DNA of 29,024 nt from JASBRS01 sp964496495 (GCA_964496495.1 CAZBZU010000046.1:1-29024); one strand, 5' to 3'. Positions 1-8,257 are shown, counted from the first letter of the stretch. A program made the numbers and translations. Notes: generated by a model from the letters alone, not told the origin.

Positions 1-1
1 C

Positions 2-216
<215 letters not shown>

Positions 217-220
<4 letters not shown>

Positions 221-1155
221 GCATCCTCGTCGACGACACCACCAAGGTCCTGGTGCAAGGGCTCGGCAGCGCCGGCCGCTTCCACACCGACAAGGCCATC
301 GCCTACGGCACCAACGTGGTGGCTGCCGTCCACCCCAAACGGGGTGGCGAGAGCGAGCGCTTCGAGGGTGCCACCGATCACAGCGGCGTGCCGGGACGCG
401 ACGACCGCTACGCCCTCGACCTGCCGATCTTCCGGACGGTGCGCGAGGCCGTCCGGGCCACGGGCGCCAACGCCAGCGTGATCTTCGTGCCGCCCCCCGG
501 CGCGGCCGACGCCATCTTGGAGGCGGCGGACGCCGGCCTCGAGCTGGTGGTCGCCATCACCGAGGGCATCCCCATCATGGACATGGTGACGGTCAAGCGC
601 GTGCTCCAGGGCTCCCCCACCCGGCTGGTGGGCCCCAACTGCCCCGGGGTCATCACCCCGCACGCCTGCAAGATCGGCATCATGCCGGGGTACATCCACG
701 AGGGCGGACGCATCGGCGTGGTCAGCCGCTCGGGCACCCTCACCTATGAGGCCGTCAAGCAGCTCACGGACAACGGGCTCGGTCAGACCAGCGCCGTGGG
801 CATCGGCGGCGATCCGGTCAACGGCACCAACTTCGTGGACGTCCTCGAGCTCTACAACGACGACCCCGCCACCGAGGGCGTGATCATGATCGGCGAGATC
901 GGCGGCTCTGCCGAGGAGGAAGCCGCCGCCTGGATCGAGGCCAACATGAGCAAGCCCGTGGCGGCGTTCATCGCCGGCACCACGGCGCCTCCCGGCAAGC
1001 GCATGGGCCACGCCGGGGCCATCATCTCGGGTGGCCGCGGCACCGCCAAGGACAAGATCGCCGCCCTGGAGGCGGCCGGCGTGGTCGTGGCCCAGACGCC
1101 CAGCGACATGGGCGCGGCCATGTTGAGTGCCATGGCTCGGGCCGGCAACCGCTGA
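217..1155 (+). CDS. sucD: Succinyl-CoA ligase alpha subunit
   Basis: A 312-residue protein that begins at the ATG overlapping the sucC stop (ATGA). It has the N-terminal CoA-binding fold with a GLGSAGRFH loop near residue 16, and the CoA-ligase domain with GPNCPGVI (139-146). The phosphohistidine loop is GHAGAI with His265, the residue phosphorylated during catalysis in this family. It is about 20 residues longer than E. coli SucD (289). The extra length includes a charged insertion around residues 41-65, where enteric proteins have a short turn. The partner is the upstream SucC; together they catalyse the substrate-level phosphorylation step of the TCA cycle. A strong GC-rich hairpin follows the stop. 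Confidence 0.96.
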
Positions 1156-1170
1156 GCCCGCCACGCTCGC

Positions 1171-1203
1171 CGCGCCGGCCCGCCCGCGATTCGGGCCGGC
1201 GCG
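1171..1203. terminator. GC-rich 12-bp hairpin between sucD and gluQ
   Basis: Arm CGCGCCGGCCCG (1171-1182) is perfectly complementary to CGGGCCGGCGCG (1192-1203), with a 9-base loop. It lies 15 bases after the sucD stop and 14 bases before the gluQ ATG. There is no T-tract after it (ACCCCTTCCTC). It may be a T-poor intrinsic terminator, a pause or processing site, or a structure limiting gluQ translation. The gluQ start has no clear Shine-Dalgarno. Confidence 0.5.
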
Positions 1204-1217
1204 ACCCCTTCCTCGCC

Positions 1218-2192
1218 ATGACGGACGCCCCGACCGGCTACCGCGGCCGCTACGCGCCTTCCCCCAGCGGCTGGCTCCACCTGGGCAACGCCCGGGCCGC
1301 GCTCCTCGCCTGGCTGCGGGCGCGCAGTCAGGGCGGCAGGCTGATCCTGCGCGTGGACGACCTCGACGGCCCTCGCACGGTGGAAGCAGCGGTGCTGGGC
1401 AACCTGGAGGAGCTGCGCTGGCTCGGCCTCGATTGGCACGAGGGCCCCGACGTCGGCGGGCCGGCCGGACCCTACCGCCAGAGCCAGCGCGGCCCGCGCT
1501 ACCGGGAGGCGCTCGAGCGCCTGGGCAGCGCGGGGCTGCTGTTCGAGTGCTACCTGTCGCGCAAGGACCTCCAGCAGGTCGCCAGCGCTCCGCATGGGCG
1601 CCCGGCGGTCTACGCGGAGGCCGAGCGCCGGGCCAACGCCGCGCTGGCGGGCCGCAGGCGCGCCGAGGGTCGCACGCCCAGCTTGCGGCTGCGAGTCGAG
1701 CCCCGGGAGATTCGCTTCGACGACGTTCTGGCCGGCCCACAGACCTTCATGGCGGGCAGCGACTTCGGGGACGTGGTGGTGCGTCGTGCCGACGGGCTGT
1801 GGGCCTACCAGCTAGCAACGGTCGTGGACGATGCCGCCATGGGCGTGACGGAGGTGGTGCGGGGCGACGACCTGCTGCCATCGACGGCGATCCAGCTGGC
1901 GCTGTACCGGGCGCTGGACGTAGTGCCGCCCGCGTTCCTGCACCTGCCCCTGCTGCTCGACGAGAGGGGCAACCGCCTGGCCAAACGCAGCGGCGCGGGG
2001 ACCCTCCACGCGCTGCGCCTGGCGGGCGTCCCGCCGGCGAGGGTCGTAGGGCTGCTCGCTCACGGCCTCGGCCTGCTCCCGCGGTTGCGCCCGGTCACGC
2101 CCGCAGAGTTGCTTCCCGACTTCGAGCTCGGCGCCGTCGCCCGTGGGCAGGCACGCGTGAGCGCCGAGGCGCTCGCCTGGCTGGGCGCCTGA
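1218..2192 (+). CDS. gluQ: Glutamyl-Q tRNA(Asp) synthetase
   Basis: This 324-residue protein is a truncated class I glutamyl-tRNA synthetase paralogue. It holds only the catalytic domain and lacks the anticodon-binding domain, which defines the GluQ-RS (YadB) family. Visible motifs are RYAPSPSGWLHLGN, with the HIGH-type signature at 21-24, RVDDLDGPR (45-53) for amino-acid binding, and a KRSG version of KMSKS at 256-259. The family attaches glutamate to the queuosine base at position 34 of tRNA-Asp. The zinc site of the E. coli enzyme appears lost, because only one cysteine (Cys111) remains in that segment. The ATG at 1218 immediately precedes the conserved N-terminus. It follows sucCD on the same strand but has no metabolic link to it. 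Confidence 0.9.
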   Translation: MTDAPTGYRGRYAPSPSGWLHLGNARAALLAWLRARSQGGRLILRVDDLDGPRTVEAAVLGNLEELRWLGLDWHEGPDVGGPAGPYRQSQRGPRYREALERLGSAGLLFECYLSRKDLQQVASAPHGRPAVYAEAERRANAALAGRRRAEGRTPSLRLRVEPREIRFDDVLAGPQTFMAGSDFGDVVVRRADGLWAYQLATVVDDAAMGVTEVVRGDDLLPSTAIQLALYRALDVVPPAFLHLPLLLDERGNRLAKRSGAGTLHALRLAGVPPARVVGLLAHGLGLLPRLRPVTPAELLPDFELGAVARGQARVSAEALAWLGA

Positions 2193-2246
2193 GCCTCCTC
2201 GCCGGGGCCATGGACCGCTCGCGCGGCCCTGCGGGCGACAGCCGCC

Positions 2247-2275
2247 TTGTCAGCCCGGCGAGGCGAGCATAGACT
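2247..2275 (+). promoter_or_regulatory. Promoter of the trp leader and trpBA
   Basis: TTGTCA (2247-2252, one mismatch to TTGACA) and TAGACT (2270-2275, four of six to TATAAT) are separated by exactly 17 bp. The -10 box ends 5 bp before the ATG at 2281, so transcription should start at or next to that ATG. No Shine-Dalgarno can fit in that space, which implies leaderless translation of the leader peptide. Confidence 0.65.
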
Positions 2276-2280
2276 GACGC

Positions 2281-2364
2281 ATGCGGCCGCGAGCGCGGGT
2301 ACGCACCCCACGCAGCTTCAAGTGGCACCACCAGCGTTGGTGGTGGCGGCCTACGAACGCCTGA
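2281..2364 (+). CDS. trpL: Tryptophan leader peptide (27 aa), probably leaderless
   Basis: The reading frame starts with ATG at 2281 and stops at TGA 2362-2364, 41 bp before trpB. It encodes 27 residues: MRPRARVRTPRSFK, then W15-HHQR, then W20-W21-W22, then RPTNA. Four tryptophans in 27 residues, three of them consecutive, directly upstream of tryptophan synthase genes is the signature of a trp attenuator leader peptide, in which ribosome stalling at Trp codons senses charged tRNA-Trp. The Trp codons lie inside a stem-loop (2326-2345). The peptide is very basic and otherwise resembles nothing I know. Leaderless trpL transcripts are known from rhizobia (rnTrpL). The peptide and its Trp codons are seen directly; the regulatory function is inferred. 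Confidence 0.75.
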   Translation: MRPRARVRTPRSFKWHHQRWWWRPTNA

Positions 2365-2401
2365 GCCCGCCCACCGCACGTCCCTCCCACAACCCAGGAG
2401 G
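2326..2401 (+). promoter_or_regulatory. Candidate trp attenuator: competing hairpins reaching the trpB Shine-Dalgarno
   Basis: Three pairings can be drawn. Segment 1, CACCACCA (2326-2333), pairs with segment 2, TGGTGGTG (2338-2345), which contains the Trp codons. Segment 2 extended, GGTGGCGG (2342-2349), can instead pair with segment 3, CCGCCCACC (2367-2375), with one bulged base. CCTCC (2383-2387) can pair with GGAGG (2397-2401), which is the trpB Shine-Dalgarno. No U-tract is present, so control of translation initiation fits better than classic transcription termination. Which structure forms on stalling is not resolved from the sequence. Confidence 0.5.
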
Positions 2402-2405
2402 CAGC

Positions 2406-3626
<1,221 letters not shown>

Positions 3627-3628
3627 GC

Positions 3629-4441
3629 ATGGGCCGCATCGGCACTGCCTTCGCGCGCGCCCGCGACCAGCAACGGGCCGCCTTCATCCCCTTCATCACC
3701 GCGGGCTTCCCCGACCGTGAGCGCTTCGCCGGCTACGCCGAGGCGCTGCTTCGCCACGCCGACGTCCTCGAGGTCGGGCTACCGTTCTCCGACCCGCTCG
3801 GGGACGGCCCTACCATTCAACGGGCCAGCGAGACCGCGCTCGCCGGCGGCGTCGACACCGAGCGCACGCTGGCGATGGTGGCCGACCTGCGCCGGCGCAG
3901 CGACGTCGCCATCGCGCTCATGACCTACTACAACCCGGTCTACTGCTACGCCGACGGCGGCGAGCGAGGCTTCGTGCGGGCGCTGAAACACGCCGGAGCC
4001 GACGGCATCATCCTCCCGGACCTGCCGCCCGACGAGGCCGGCGAGCTCCTGCCCGCGGCGCGCGACGCCGACCTGGACACCGTATTCCTGGTGGCCCCCA
4101 CCTCGACCGAGCAGCGCATCAGGGCCGTGACCACGGCCTGCCGCGGCTTCGTCTACGCGGTGTCGGTCACCGGGGTCACCGGCGCGCGAGCGTCGCTGCC
4201 CGACGATGTGGCCGAGCTGGTCGCCGGGGCCAGGGCGTCCTCGGGGCTGCCCGTGGCGGTCGGCTTCGGGGTCGGCACGCGAGCCAGCGCGGCGCGCGTG
4301 GCTGCCGTCGCGGACGGCGTGGTGGTGGGCTCTGCCCTCATTCAAGCCATCCAGAACGAGGCCGACGCCGGCAACCCGGCAGGAGCCGAAGCGCGGGTCG
4401 CCGCGTTGAGCGCGGAGCTGGCGGCAGGGTGCCGGCGCTAG
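3629..4441 (+). CDS. trpA: Tryptophan synthase alpha chain
   Basis: A 270-residue TIM-barrel subunit that cleaves indole-3-glycerol phosphate and channels indole to TrpB. Catalytic residues are visible as E48 in VLEVGLPFSDP and D59 in LGDGPTIQ. The phosphate-binding GFGVGT loop is also present. ATG 3629 is chosen because AAGGGGG (3613-3619) lies 9 bases upstream. The alternative GTG at 3623 overlaps the trpB stop as GTGA and would add two residues, with only 3 bases of spacing. Either start implies translational coupling with trpB. The gene converges on rlpA, with 18 bp between the stops. Confidence 0.97.
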   Translation: MGRIGTAFARARDQQRAAFIPFITAGFPDRERFAGYAEALLRHADVLEVGLPFSDPLGDGPTIQRASETALAGGVDTERTLAMVADLRRRSDVAIALMTYYNPVYCYADGGERGFVRALKHAGADGIILPDLPPDEAGELLPAARDADLDTVFLVAPTSTEQRIRAVTTACRGFVYAVSVTGVTGARASLPDDVAELVAGARASSGLPVAVGFGVGTRASAARVAAVADGVVVGSALIQAIQNEADAGNPAGAEARVAALSAELAAGCRR

Positions 4442-4464
4442 CCGCGGGCGGGCGCCGCCCTAGC
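4437..4464. terminator. Hairpin between convergent trpA and rlpA
   Basis: An inner stem GGGCGG (4446-4451) with CCGCCC (4455-4460) is enclosed by GCTA (4437-4440) and TAGC (4461-4464), with a 5-base bulge. It spans both stop codons of the convergent pair and could serve both strands. No T-tract is present, so the terminator role is inferred from position and stem only. Confidence 0.4.
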
Positions 4465-5329
4465 GATCCTGAACGTGAGCCTGGCCGCCGATGAGATCGA
4501 ACAGCCGGCTGGCCACCAGCACGTCCGCCCCCGTCTCGGGAGGGACGTCCGTGCCCACCACGCGCACGACCACGGCGTCGGCACCGTTCCGCTTGGAGAG
4601 CAGCAGCAGCTGCCCCACGCGGTGGAAGCGGGACAGTACCTCATAGCCGTGCAGGCTGGAGTCCGCCGCCAGCCGCACGACGCCGTCGGGTAGGGACAGG
4701 GGCTCGAGCCGAACGCGCGCGACGCCCATGCTGATCATGCCGATCGCCTCCGCGGCCCCGCGCGAGAGGTCGATGATGCGGTTCGGCTTGAACGGGCCGC
4801 GGTCGTTGATGCGCACGACCACGCTGCGGCCGTTCACCAGGTTGGTGACCTTCACCAGGGTGCCGAACGGGAGCGTGCGATGCGCGGCCGTGAGCTTGCT
4901 GGGGTCGAACACCTCGCCGTCGGATGTGAGCCGCCCGGCGAACTTGGGACCGTACCACGAGGCGAGCCCCTCCTCGACCGCGGCGCTCAAGCCGCCGCTG
5001 GGTGCCCCGGGCGGGTCGGCAGCCGCGGCCGGATCGGCGAGGCTGCTCGACGACGTGTCGACAGGCGCCGGCGTGGAGCTGACGGCCGCGGCGCTCGCGA
5101 GGCCGGATGGAGCCGCGTCCGCGGCGTCAGCGGTCGACGTCGCGCCACCGCCGCTCACCTGGACCGGGGCGGACGGGTCCGAGGGTGCACCGGCCGCGGG
5201 CGAGGCGCTCAGGGCCGGCGCGCAGGCGGCCAGCACCAACGCCAGCACCGCCAGCGGCGCCGCCCCGCAGAGTGGGCGCAGCCGCGCCATCCTCCGCAGG
5301 CGTAGCTGCAGCCGCCGTAGAGCGGCCAT
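4460..5329 (-). CDS. rlpA: RlpA-like lipoprotein (septal ring lytic transglycosylase family)
   Basis: A 289-residue protein with a basic N-terminus, a hydrophobic stretch and a lipobox LAAC with the acylated Cys at residue 36, so it is probably anchored in a membrane. Residues 40-118 are an Ala/Ser/Pro/Thr-rich disordered linker. Residues 121-210 are a double-psi beta-barrel RlpA domain with LASWYGPKFAG, TAAHRTLPFGT (His150) and the NDRGP loop (175-179). The last 70 residues are not a recognisable SPOR domain. The family binds or cleaves glycan strands lacking stem peptides at the division site. The start could instead be ATG 5290, which would place the lipobox Cys at residue 23; neither start has a well-spaced Shine-Dalgarno. 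A longer frame to 5518 would overlap the small gene upstream and is unlikely. Confidence 0.88.
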   Translation of the reverse strand: MAALRRLQLRLRRMARLRPLCGAAPLAVLALVLAACAPALSASPAAGAPSDPSAPVQVSGGGATSTADAADAAPSGLASAAAVSSTPAPVDTSSSSLADPAAAADPPGAPSGGLSAAVEEGLASWYGPKFAGRLTSDGEVFDPSKLTAAHRTLPFGTLVKVTNLVNGRSVVVRINDRGPFKPNRIIDLSRGAAEAIGMISMGVARVRLEPLSLPDGVVRLAADSSLHGYEVLSRFHRVGQLLLLSKRNGADAVVVRVVGTDVPPETGADVLVASRLFDLIGGQAHVQDR

Positions 5330-5421
5330 GACATGACGCGTCGCGCGTGAAAGCACGGTCCATGCTATGCACGCGCGACGGCGGACGGTTGTGAAAGGCT
5401 TCCGGTGAGCCGGCCGCGGGC

Positions 5422-5619
5422 TCACGCCCAGGTGCGGCGGGCAAGCTCCTTCTGGCAAAGCACGAACGCTTCGAAGTCTTCGATCTCGGCGCTGCCGTCC
5501 GCGATGGCACTCTCGCATCGTGCGATGATATCGGACAGCTCCTCGTTGCTGAGTGCGCGCAGGCTCTGCGAGTTCGCTCCCTGTACTTGGACCACCTTGA
5601 CTCCTCGCTCTCTTGGCAT
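5422..5619 (-). CDS. Small protein of unknown function (65 aa)
   Basis: An acidic 65-residue open frame that I do not recognise. The ATG at 5619 is preceded by AAGGA with 7 bases of spacing, a good ribosome binding site. A TTG at 5634 would lengthen it but would use that site as coding sequence. The body, SNEELSDIIARCESAIADG followed by EIEDFEAFVLCQKELARR, looks mostly helical and has two cysteines. It has no signal peptide or membrane segment. It lies 92 bp upstream of rlpA on the same strand and head-to-head with tatD. Start quality and amphipathic composition support a real gene, but the function is unknown. Confidence 0.65.
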   Translation of the reverse strand: MPRERGVKVVQVQGANSQSLRALSNEELSDIIARCESAIADGSAEIEDFEAFVLCQKELARRTWA

Positions 5620-5724
5620 GTTCCGGTCCTTCAAGATGGCTGGAGTCTAGCAGCGGCCCTCTTACAATATTCTCACACTTTCTCCGCGCGGTTCCCGTCC
5701 AGGCCGCGGTCCGGCGGGCTCCGG

Positions 5725-5730
5725 TATGGT
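5725..5730 (+). promoter_or_regulatory. TANNNT box 6 bp before the tatD ATG
   Basis: TATGGT lies 6 bases before ATG 5737, the geometry of a leaderless promoter. No matching -35 box is seen. An alternative -10, TACAAT (5663-5668, five of six), lies further upstream and would give a leader of about 60 bases, also without a clear -35. Confidence 0.4.
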
Positions 5731-5736
5731 GAGCGC

Positions 5737-6540
5737 ATGATCGACAGCCACTGCCACCTGGATGCCCTCCAGGATCCGGCCGGCGCCGTGGACCCCGAGC
5801 TGCGCGCCATCGTCACGGTCGGCACCACCCTAGACAGCGATCGTGCCGCGGTGCACTTGGCGGAGGCGCACCCCAACGTCTGGGCGGTGGTCGGCATCCA
5901 CCCCAACAACGCCTCCGACGCCGACGCGCCGGCCGTGCGGCAGGAGGTCGCGCGCCTGGCCGAGCACCCCCGAGTGGTGGGTATCGGCGAGACGGGCTTC
6001 GACACGTACTGGGAGGACGAAACGCTCGAGAGCCAGCGGCGCGCATTCGACTGGCAGGCCGAGCTCGCCAGCCGCCTCGACAAAGCGCTGGTGCTGCACG
6101 TGCGGGACCGGCAGGGAGGCGAGGACGCCTCGCTGGCGGCCGCGCGGGCCGTCCGCGAGGCCGGGCACCGACGCGGCATCCTCCACTGCTTCAACGGCCA
6201 CGCCGAGCTGCGCGCGGCCGGGCTGGCATGGGGGTGGATGGTGTCGTTCGCCGGCAACCTCACTTTCAAGAACGCCCAGGCGTTGCGCGATGCGGCCCTG
6301 GAGGTCCCCGAGGGCAGCCTGCTGGTCGAGACCGACAGCCCCTACCTCACGCCGGAGCCGCACCGCGGCAAACGCAACGCGCCGGCCAACGTGCGCCATA
6401 CCGCCGCCGTGCTGGCACAGGTCCGGGGCGTGACGCTCACGGAGCTGGAGCCGGTGCTCGACGCCAATGCGGCCCGCGTCTACCGGCTGCCGTCGCCGCC
6501 TGGCCCCACGAGACGGCTCCTGGGCTCGTCCCGGTCGTAA
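5737..6540 (+). CDS. tatD: TatD family metal-dependent deoxyribonuclease
   Basis: A 267-residue TIM-barrel hydrolase of the TatD/YcfH family, which are 3'-5' exonucleases on DNA implicated in repair and nucleic-acid turnover. All metal ligands expected for the family are present: H5 and H7 (DSHCHLD), E85 (GIGETGFD), H121 (VLHVRD), H150 (ILHCFNG) and D200 (ETDSPYL). The start at 5737 gives the canonical MIDSHCHLD N-terminus. An upstream in-frame extension lacks family similarity. There is no convincing Shine-Dalgarno, but there is a TANNNT box 6 bp upstream. The last 61 bp overlap the end of the convergent DUF4258 gene. Confidence 0.94.
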   Translation: MIDSHCHLDALQDPAGAVDPELRAIVTVGTTLDSDRAAVHLAEAHPNVWAVVGIHPNNASDADAPAVRQEVARLAEHPRVVGIGETGFDTYWEDETLESQRRAFDWQAELASRLDKALVLHVRDRQGGEDASLAAARAVREAGHRRGILHCFNGHAELRAAGLAWGWMVSFAGNLTFKNAQALRDAALEVPEGSLLVETDSPYLTPEPHRGKRNAPANVRHTAAVLAQVRGVTLTELEPVLDANAARVYRLPSPPGPTRRLLGSSRS

Positions 6541-6938
6541 CGCAACGCCTCCGCCAGTCGGGCGCGCGAGGGCACCCGATGGGGGTCCTGAGGGATGAAC
6601 GCGGTGACGACGTCGACCCAACGGTGGGTGCGGTACTCCAGCACCACGTGCAACGGGATCTTCACGCTCGCGCTCACGGGGAGGTAGCCGAGCACCAGCA
6701 GCCGCTCGTCCTCCCAGTAGCGCATCAGCTCCCGGCCGTAGAGCACCGTCTGCACGATGTCGGTCTCGGTGAACCCCTCGCAAGTGGCGTGCTTGGCCGC
6801 GTGGCGGCCGATACGGTAGCGCCCCTGCTTCACCCACGGACGCAGCTCGGACAGCGTCCGCCGTCTCGGGGGCCGAGCCCGCGGCTGCGCTCGCGCGGCC
6901 GTGTGGGCGTGGCGGGGTCCGAAACCTTGCTCGTCCAT
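6480..6938 (-). CDS. DUF4258 domain protein
   Basis: A 152-residue protein. Residues 38-120 fit the DUF4258 pattern: GRYRIGRHAAKHATCEGFTE (His at the start of the domain), IVQTVLYGRELMRYWED, VLGYLPVSASVKIPLHVVLEY and DVVTAFIPQDPHR. The family is related in fold to RelE/BrnT-like toxins, but many members stand alone and no function is established. No antitoxin-like partner is adjacent. The start at 6938 follows GGAGGTG with 5 bases of spacing. The first 35 residues are Arg/Pro-rich and look disordered. The gene converges on tatD and overlaps its 3' end by 61 bp. Its 5' leader contains two hairpins, one a perfect 26-bp palindrome. Confidence 0.78.
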   Translation of the reverse strand: MDEQGFGPRHAHTAARAQPRARPPRRRTLSELRPWVKQGRYRIGRHAAKHATCEGFTETDIVQTVLYGRELMRYWEDERLLVLGYLPVSASVKIPLHVVLEYRTHRWVDVVTAFIPQDPHRVPSRARLAEALRYDRDEPRSRLVGPGGDGSR

Positions 6939-6989
6939 GACGCCACCTCCGGGAGGGTCTGGCGGTACCAGACGGGCAGCAAAGCGACG

Positions 6990-7015
6990 CGGCCCGGACC
7001 TGCAGGTCCGGGCCG
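6990..7015. promoter_or_regulatory. Perfect 26-bp palindrome in the DUF4258 leader
   Basis: The arms CGGCCCGGACC (6990-7000) and GGTCCGGGCCG (7005-7015) are perfectly complementary around TGCA. It lies 52 bp upstream of the DUF4258 ATG. A second stem GTCTGG/CCAGAC (6957-6973) and a CCTCC/GGAGG pairing over the Shine-Dalgarno lie between it and the start. It could be a dimeric-protein operator, or a leader hairpin acting as terminator or attenuator. A candidate -10, TAGCAT on the minus strand, lies just upstream near 7040. Confidence 0.5.
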
Positions 7016-7196
7016 AGCTCTCAGCCTTGCATGCGCCATGCTAGCACGCACCCCCCGGGCCGCCGCTGGGAGGGTCGCCACATTCGGACCCCTCCGGCGG
7101 AGCCGGCGCTGGCGCGCGGCGTCCGGAGCCGCTCAGGCGCCCGGCCACGGCGGGCCGGCATCCACCGGGCGCCGCTCCGTCCCCTACACTGAGGGA

Positions 7197-7298
7197 ATGG
7201 ATGTCCACCCGGCAGAGCGTCCGCGGCTACGGCCAAGCCCTCGCGCCGCGACCGTCCTCGGAGCGGCGGCCGGCGGCCGGCGCGCGTCGCCTCGATGA
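7197..7298 (+). CDS. Possible 33-aa upstream ORF coupled to the hydrolase
   Basis: An ATG at 7197 opens a 33-codon frame (MDVHPAERPRLRPSPR, then an Ala/Gly/Arg-rich end). Its TGA overlaps the hydrolase ATG as ATGA. TACACT (7185-7190) lies 6 bp before its ATG, the same box and spacing as at yqeG. It could be a leaderless coupling ORF that carries ribosomes to the hydrolase start, which lacks its own Shine-Dalgarno. The peptide resembles no known family, and GC-rich chance frames are common, so confidence is low. Confidence 0.35.
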   Translation: MDVHPAERPRLRPSPRAATVLGAAAGGRRASPR

Positions 7299-8182
7299 GC
7301 CGGCCGGCCGACTATCTCGACAGGCCGCTCAACGTCGAGCGCACGGACGCGGACCTCTACGTCGAGCAGGTCGGCCCCAGGAACGCGCCGGTCGTCTACT
7401 TCCTGCACGGCGGCCCGGGCTACAGCAGCTTCTCCTTCAGGGATCTGCTCGGCGACGAGCTGGATGCCTTCCAACTGCTCTACGCCGACCAGCGCGGCGC
7501 CGGCCGCAGTTACAGCGCCGTGCCGGCGCAGCCCGAGCTGCTGGCGGACGACGTGCGAGCGGTGCTGGACGCCCTCGAGATCGACCGGGCCAGCCTACTC
7601 GCCCACGGCTTCGGGGTGCAGGTCGCGGTGCGCGCGGCGCTGGCGGCACCGGGTCGCTTCGAGCGTCTGGTGATGGTCAACCCCTGGCTGTCGATGCCCA
7701 TGCTCGCTCGCGAGCTGCAGCGGCGGGCCGCCATGGAGGCGGGCCGGCCAGAAGAGGCGCTGCCGCCCGAGAGCGCGCTGGCGGACCCCGACAGCCTCGA
7801 CCCCGAGGCGCTTGTCGACCAGGCGTTCAGCCTTACGAGCGGCAAGGCGCTGCTCGACCTGATGCAGTTCCCCGACCCCTCCAGCCGCCTGCGTCTCGAG
7901 CACAGCGACGCCACCGCCCTCTTCGGTCCGCAGGAGGCGGCGGAGCCGGAAGGCATCTGGCAGCTGGACGTGTTGCCGGAGCTCGCCGGCCTGACGCTGC
8001 CGGTGGTGCTGCTGGTCGGCGCGCACGACGCCACGGCCTACCCTGCGCAGGCGGAAGCCGCGCTGGGGAGGTTGCCGAACGCCCTGGTGAGCCTGCTCGA
8101 CGCGGGCCACTACCCCTGGATCGACGATCCCGAGACCTTCGTTCCGCTGCTCCACGACAGCCTGAGGGTGAGCACGACGTAG
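7295..8182 (+). CDS. Alpha/beta hydrolase, proline iminopeptidase-like, with nucleophile Ser replaced by Gly
   Basis: A 295-residue alpha/beta hydrolase. The oxyanion-hole motif HGGPG (38-42) and the ADQRGAGRS segment place it near proline iminopeptidases and S33 peptidases. The acid and histidine of the triad are present as D245 (VGAHDAT) and H272 (DAGHYPW). The nucleophile elbow, normally G-x-S-x-G, reads AHGFG (103-107), so the serine position is Gly105 (GGC at 7607-7609, one base from AGC). The protein is otherwise intact and full length, so it may be a non-catalytic homologue or a recently damaged enzyme. The start overlaps the stop of a small upstream frame (ATGA). No signal peptide is present, so it should be cytoplasmic. 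Confidence 0.88.
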   Translation: MSRPADYLDRPLNVERTDADLYVEQVGPRNAPVVYFLHGGPGYSSFSFRDLLGDELDAFQLLYADQRGAGRSYSAVPAQPELLADDVRAVLDALEIDRASLLAHGFGVQVAVRAALAAPGRFERLVMVNPWLSMPMLARELQRRAAMEAGRPEEALPPESALADPDSLDPEALVDQAFSLTSGKALLDLMQFPDPSSRLRLEHSDATALFGPQEAAEPEGIWQLDVLPELAGLTLPVVLLVGAHDATAYPAQAEAALGRLPNALVSLLDAGHYPWIDDPETFVPLLHDSLRVSTT

Positions 8183-8224
8183 CTGCGGGCGCCGTTCCGG
8201 CCGCGACCGCGCGCCGGCCGTCAC

Positions 8225-8257
8225 GTAAGAACCTCGTAAGGTCGCCCGTCGTAGACT
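8225..8257 (+). promoter_or_regulatory. 11-bp-period direct repeat with a -10 box
   Basis: GTAAG occurs at 8225-8229 and 8236-8240, with the wider match CnCGTAAG in both copies, a period of one helical turn. TAGACT (8252-8257) follows 11 bp later and no -35 hexamer is seen. This is the layout of promoters activated by OmpR/PhoB-type regulators. The ATG at 8266 lies 8 bp after the box and is in frame with yqeG. Confidence 0.35.

Noticed and set aside
1127..2272. A plus-strand open frame of 381 codons across gluQ
   Set aside because: It is Arg/Ala/Pro/Gly-rich and overlaps gluQ, which has clear aminoacyl-tRNA synthetase motifs.
5330..5518. N-terminal extension of RlpA to 5518
   Set aside because: The extension overlaps the small gene at 5422-5619 and would bury the lipoprotein signal about 100 residues inside the protein.
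6480..6938. The DUF4258 gene as half of a toxin-antitoxin pair
   Set aside because: No small antitoxin-like or DNA-binding gene adjoins it on the same strand, only a structured leader and the convergent tatD.
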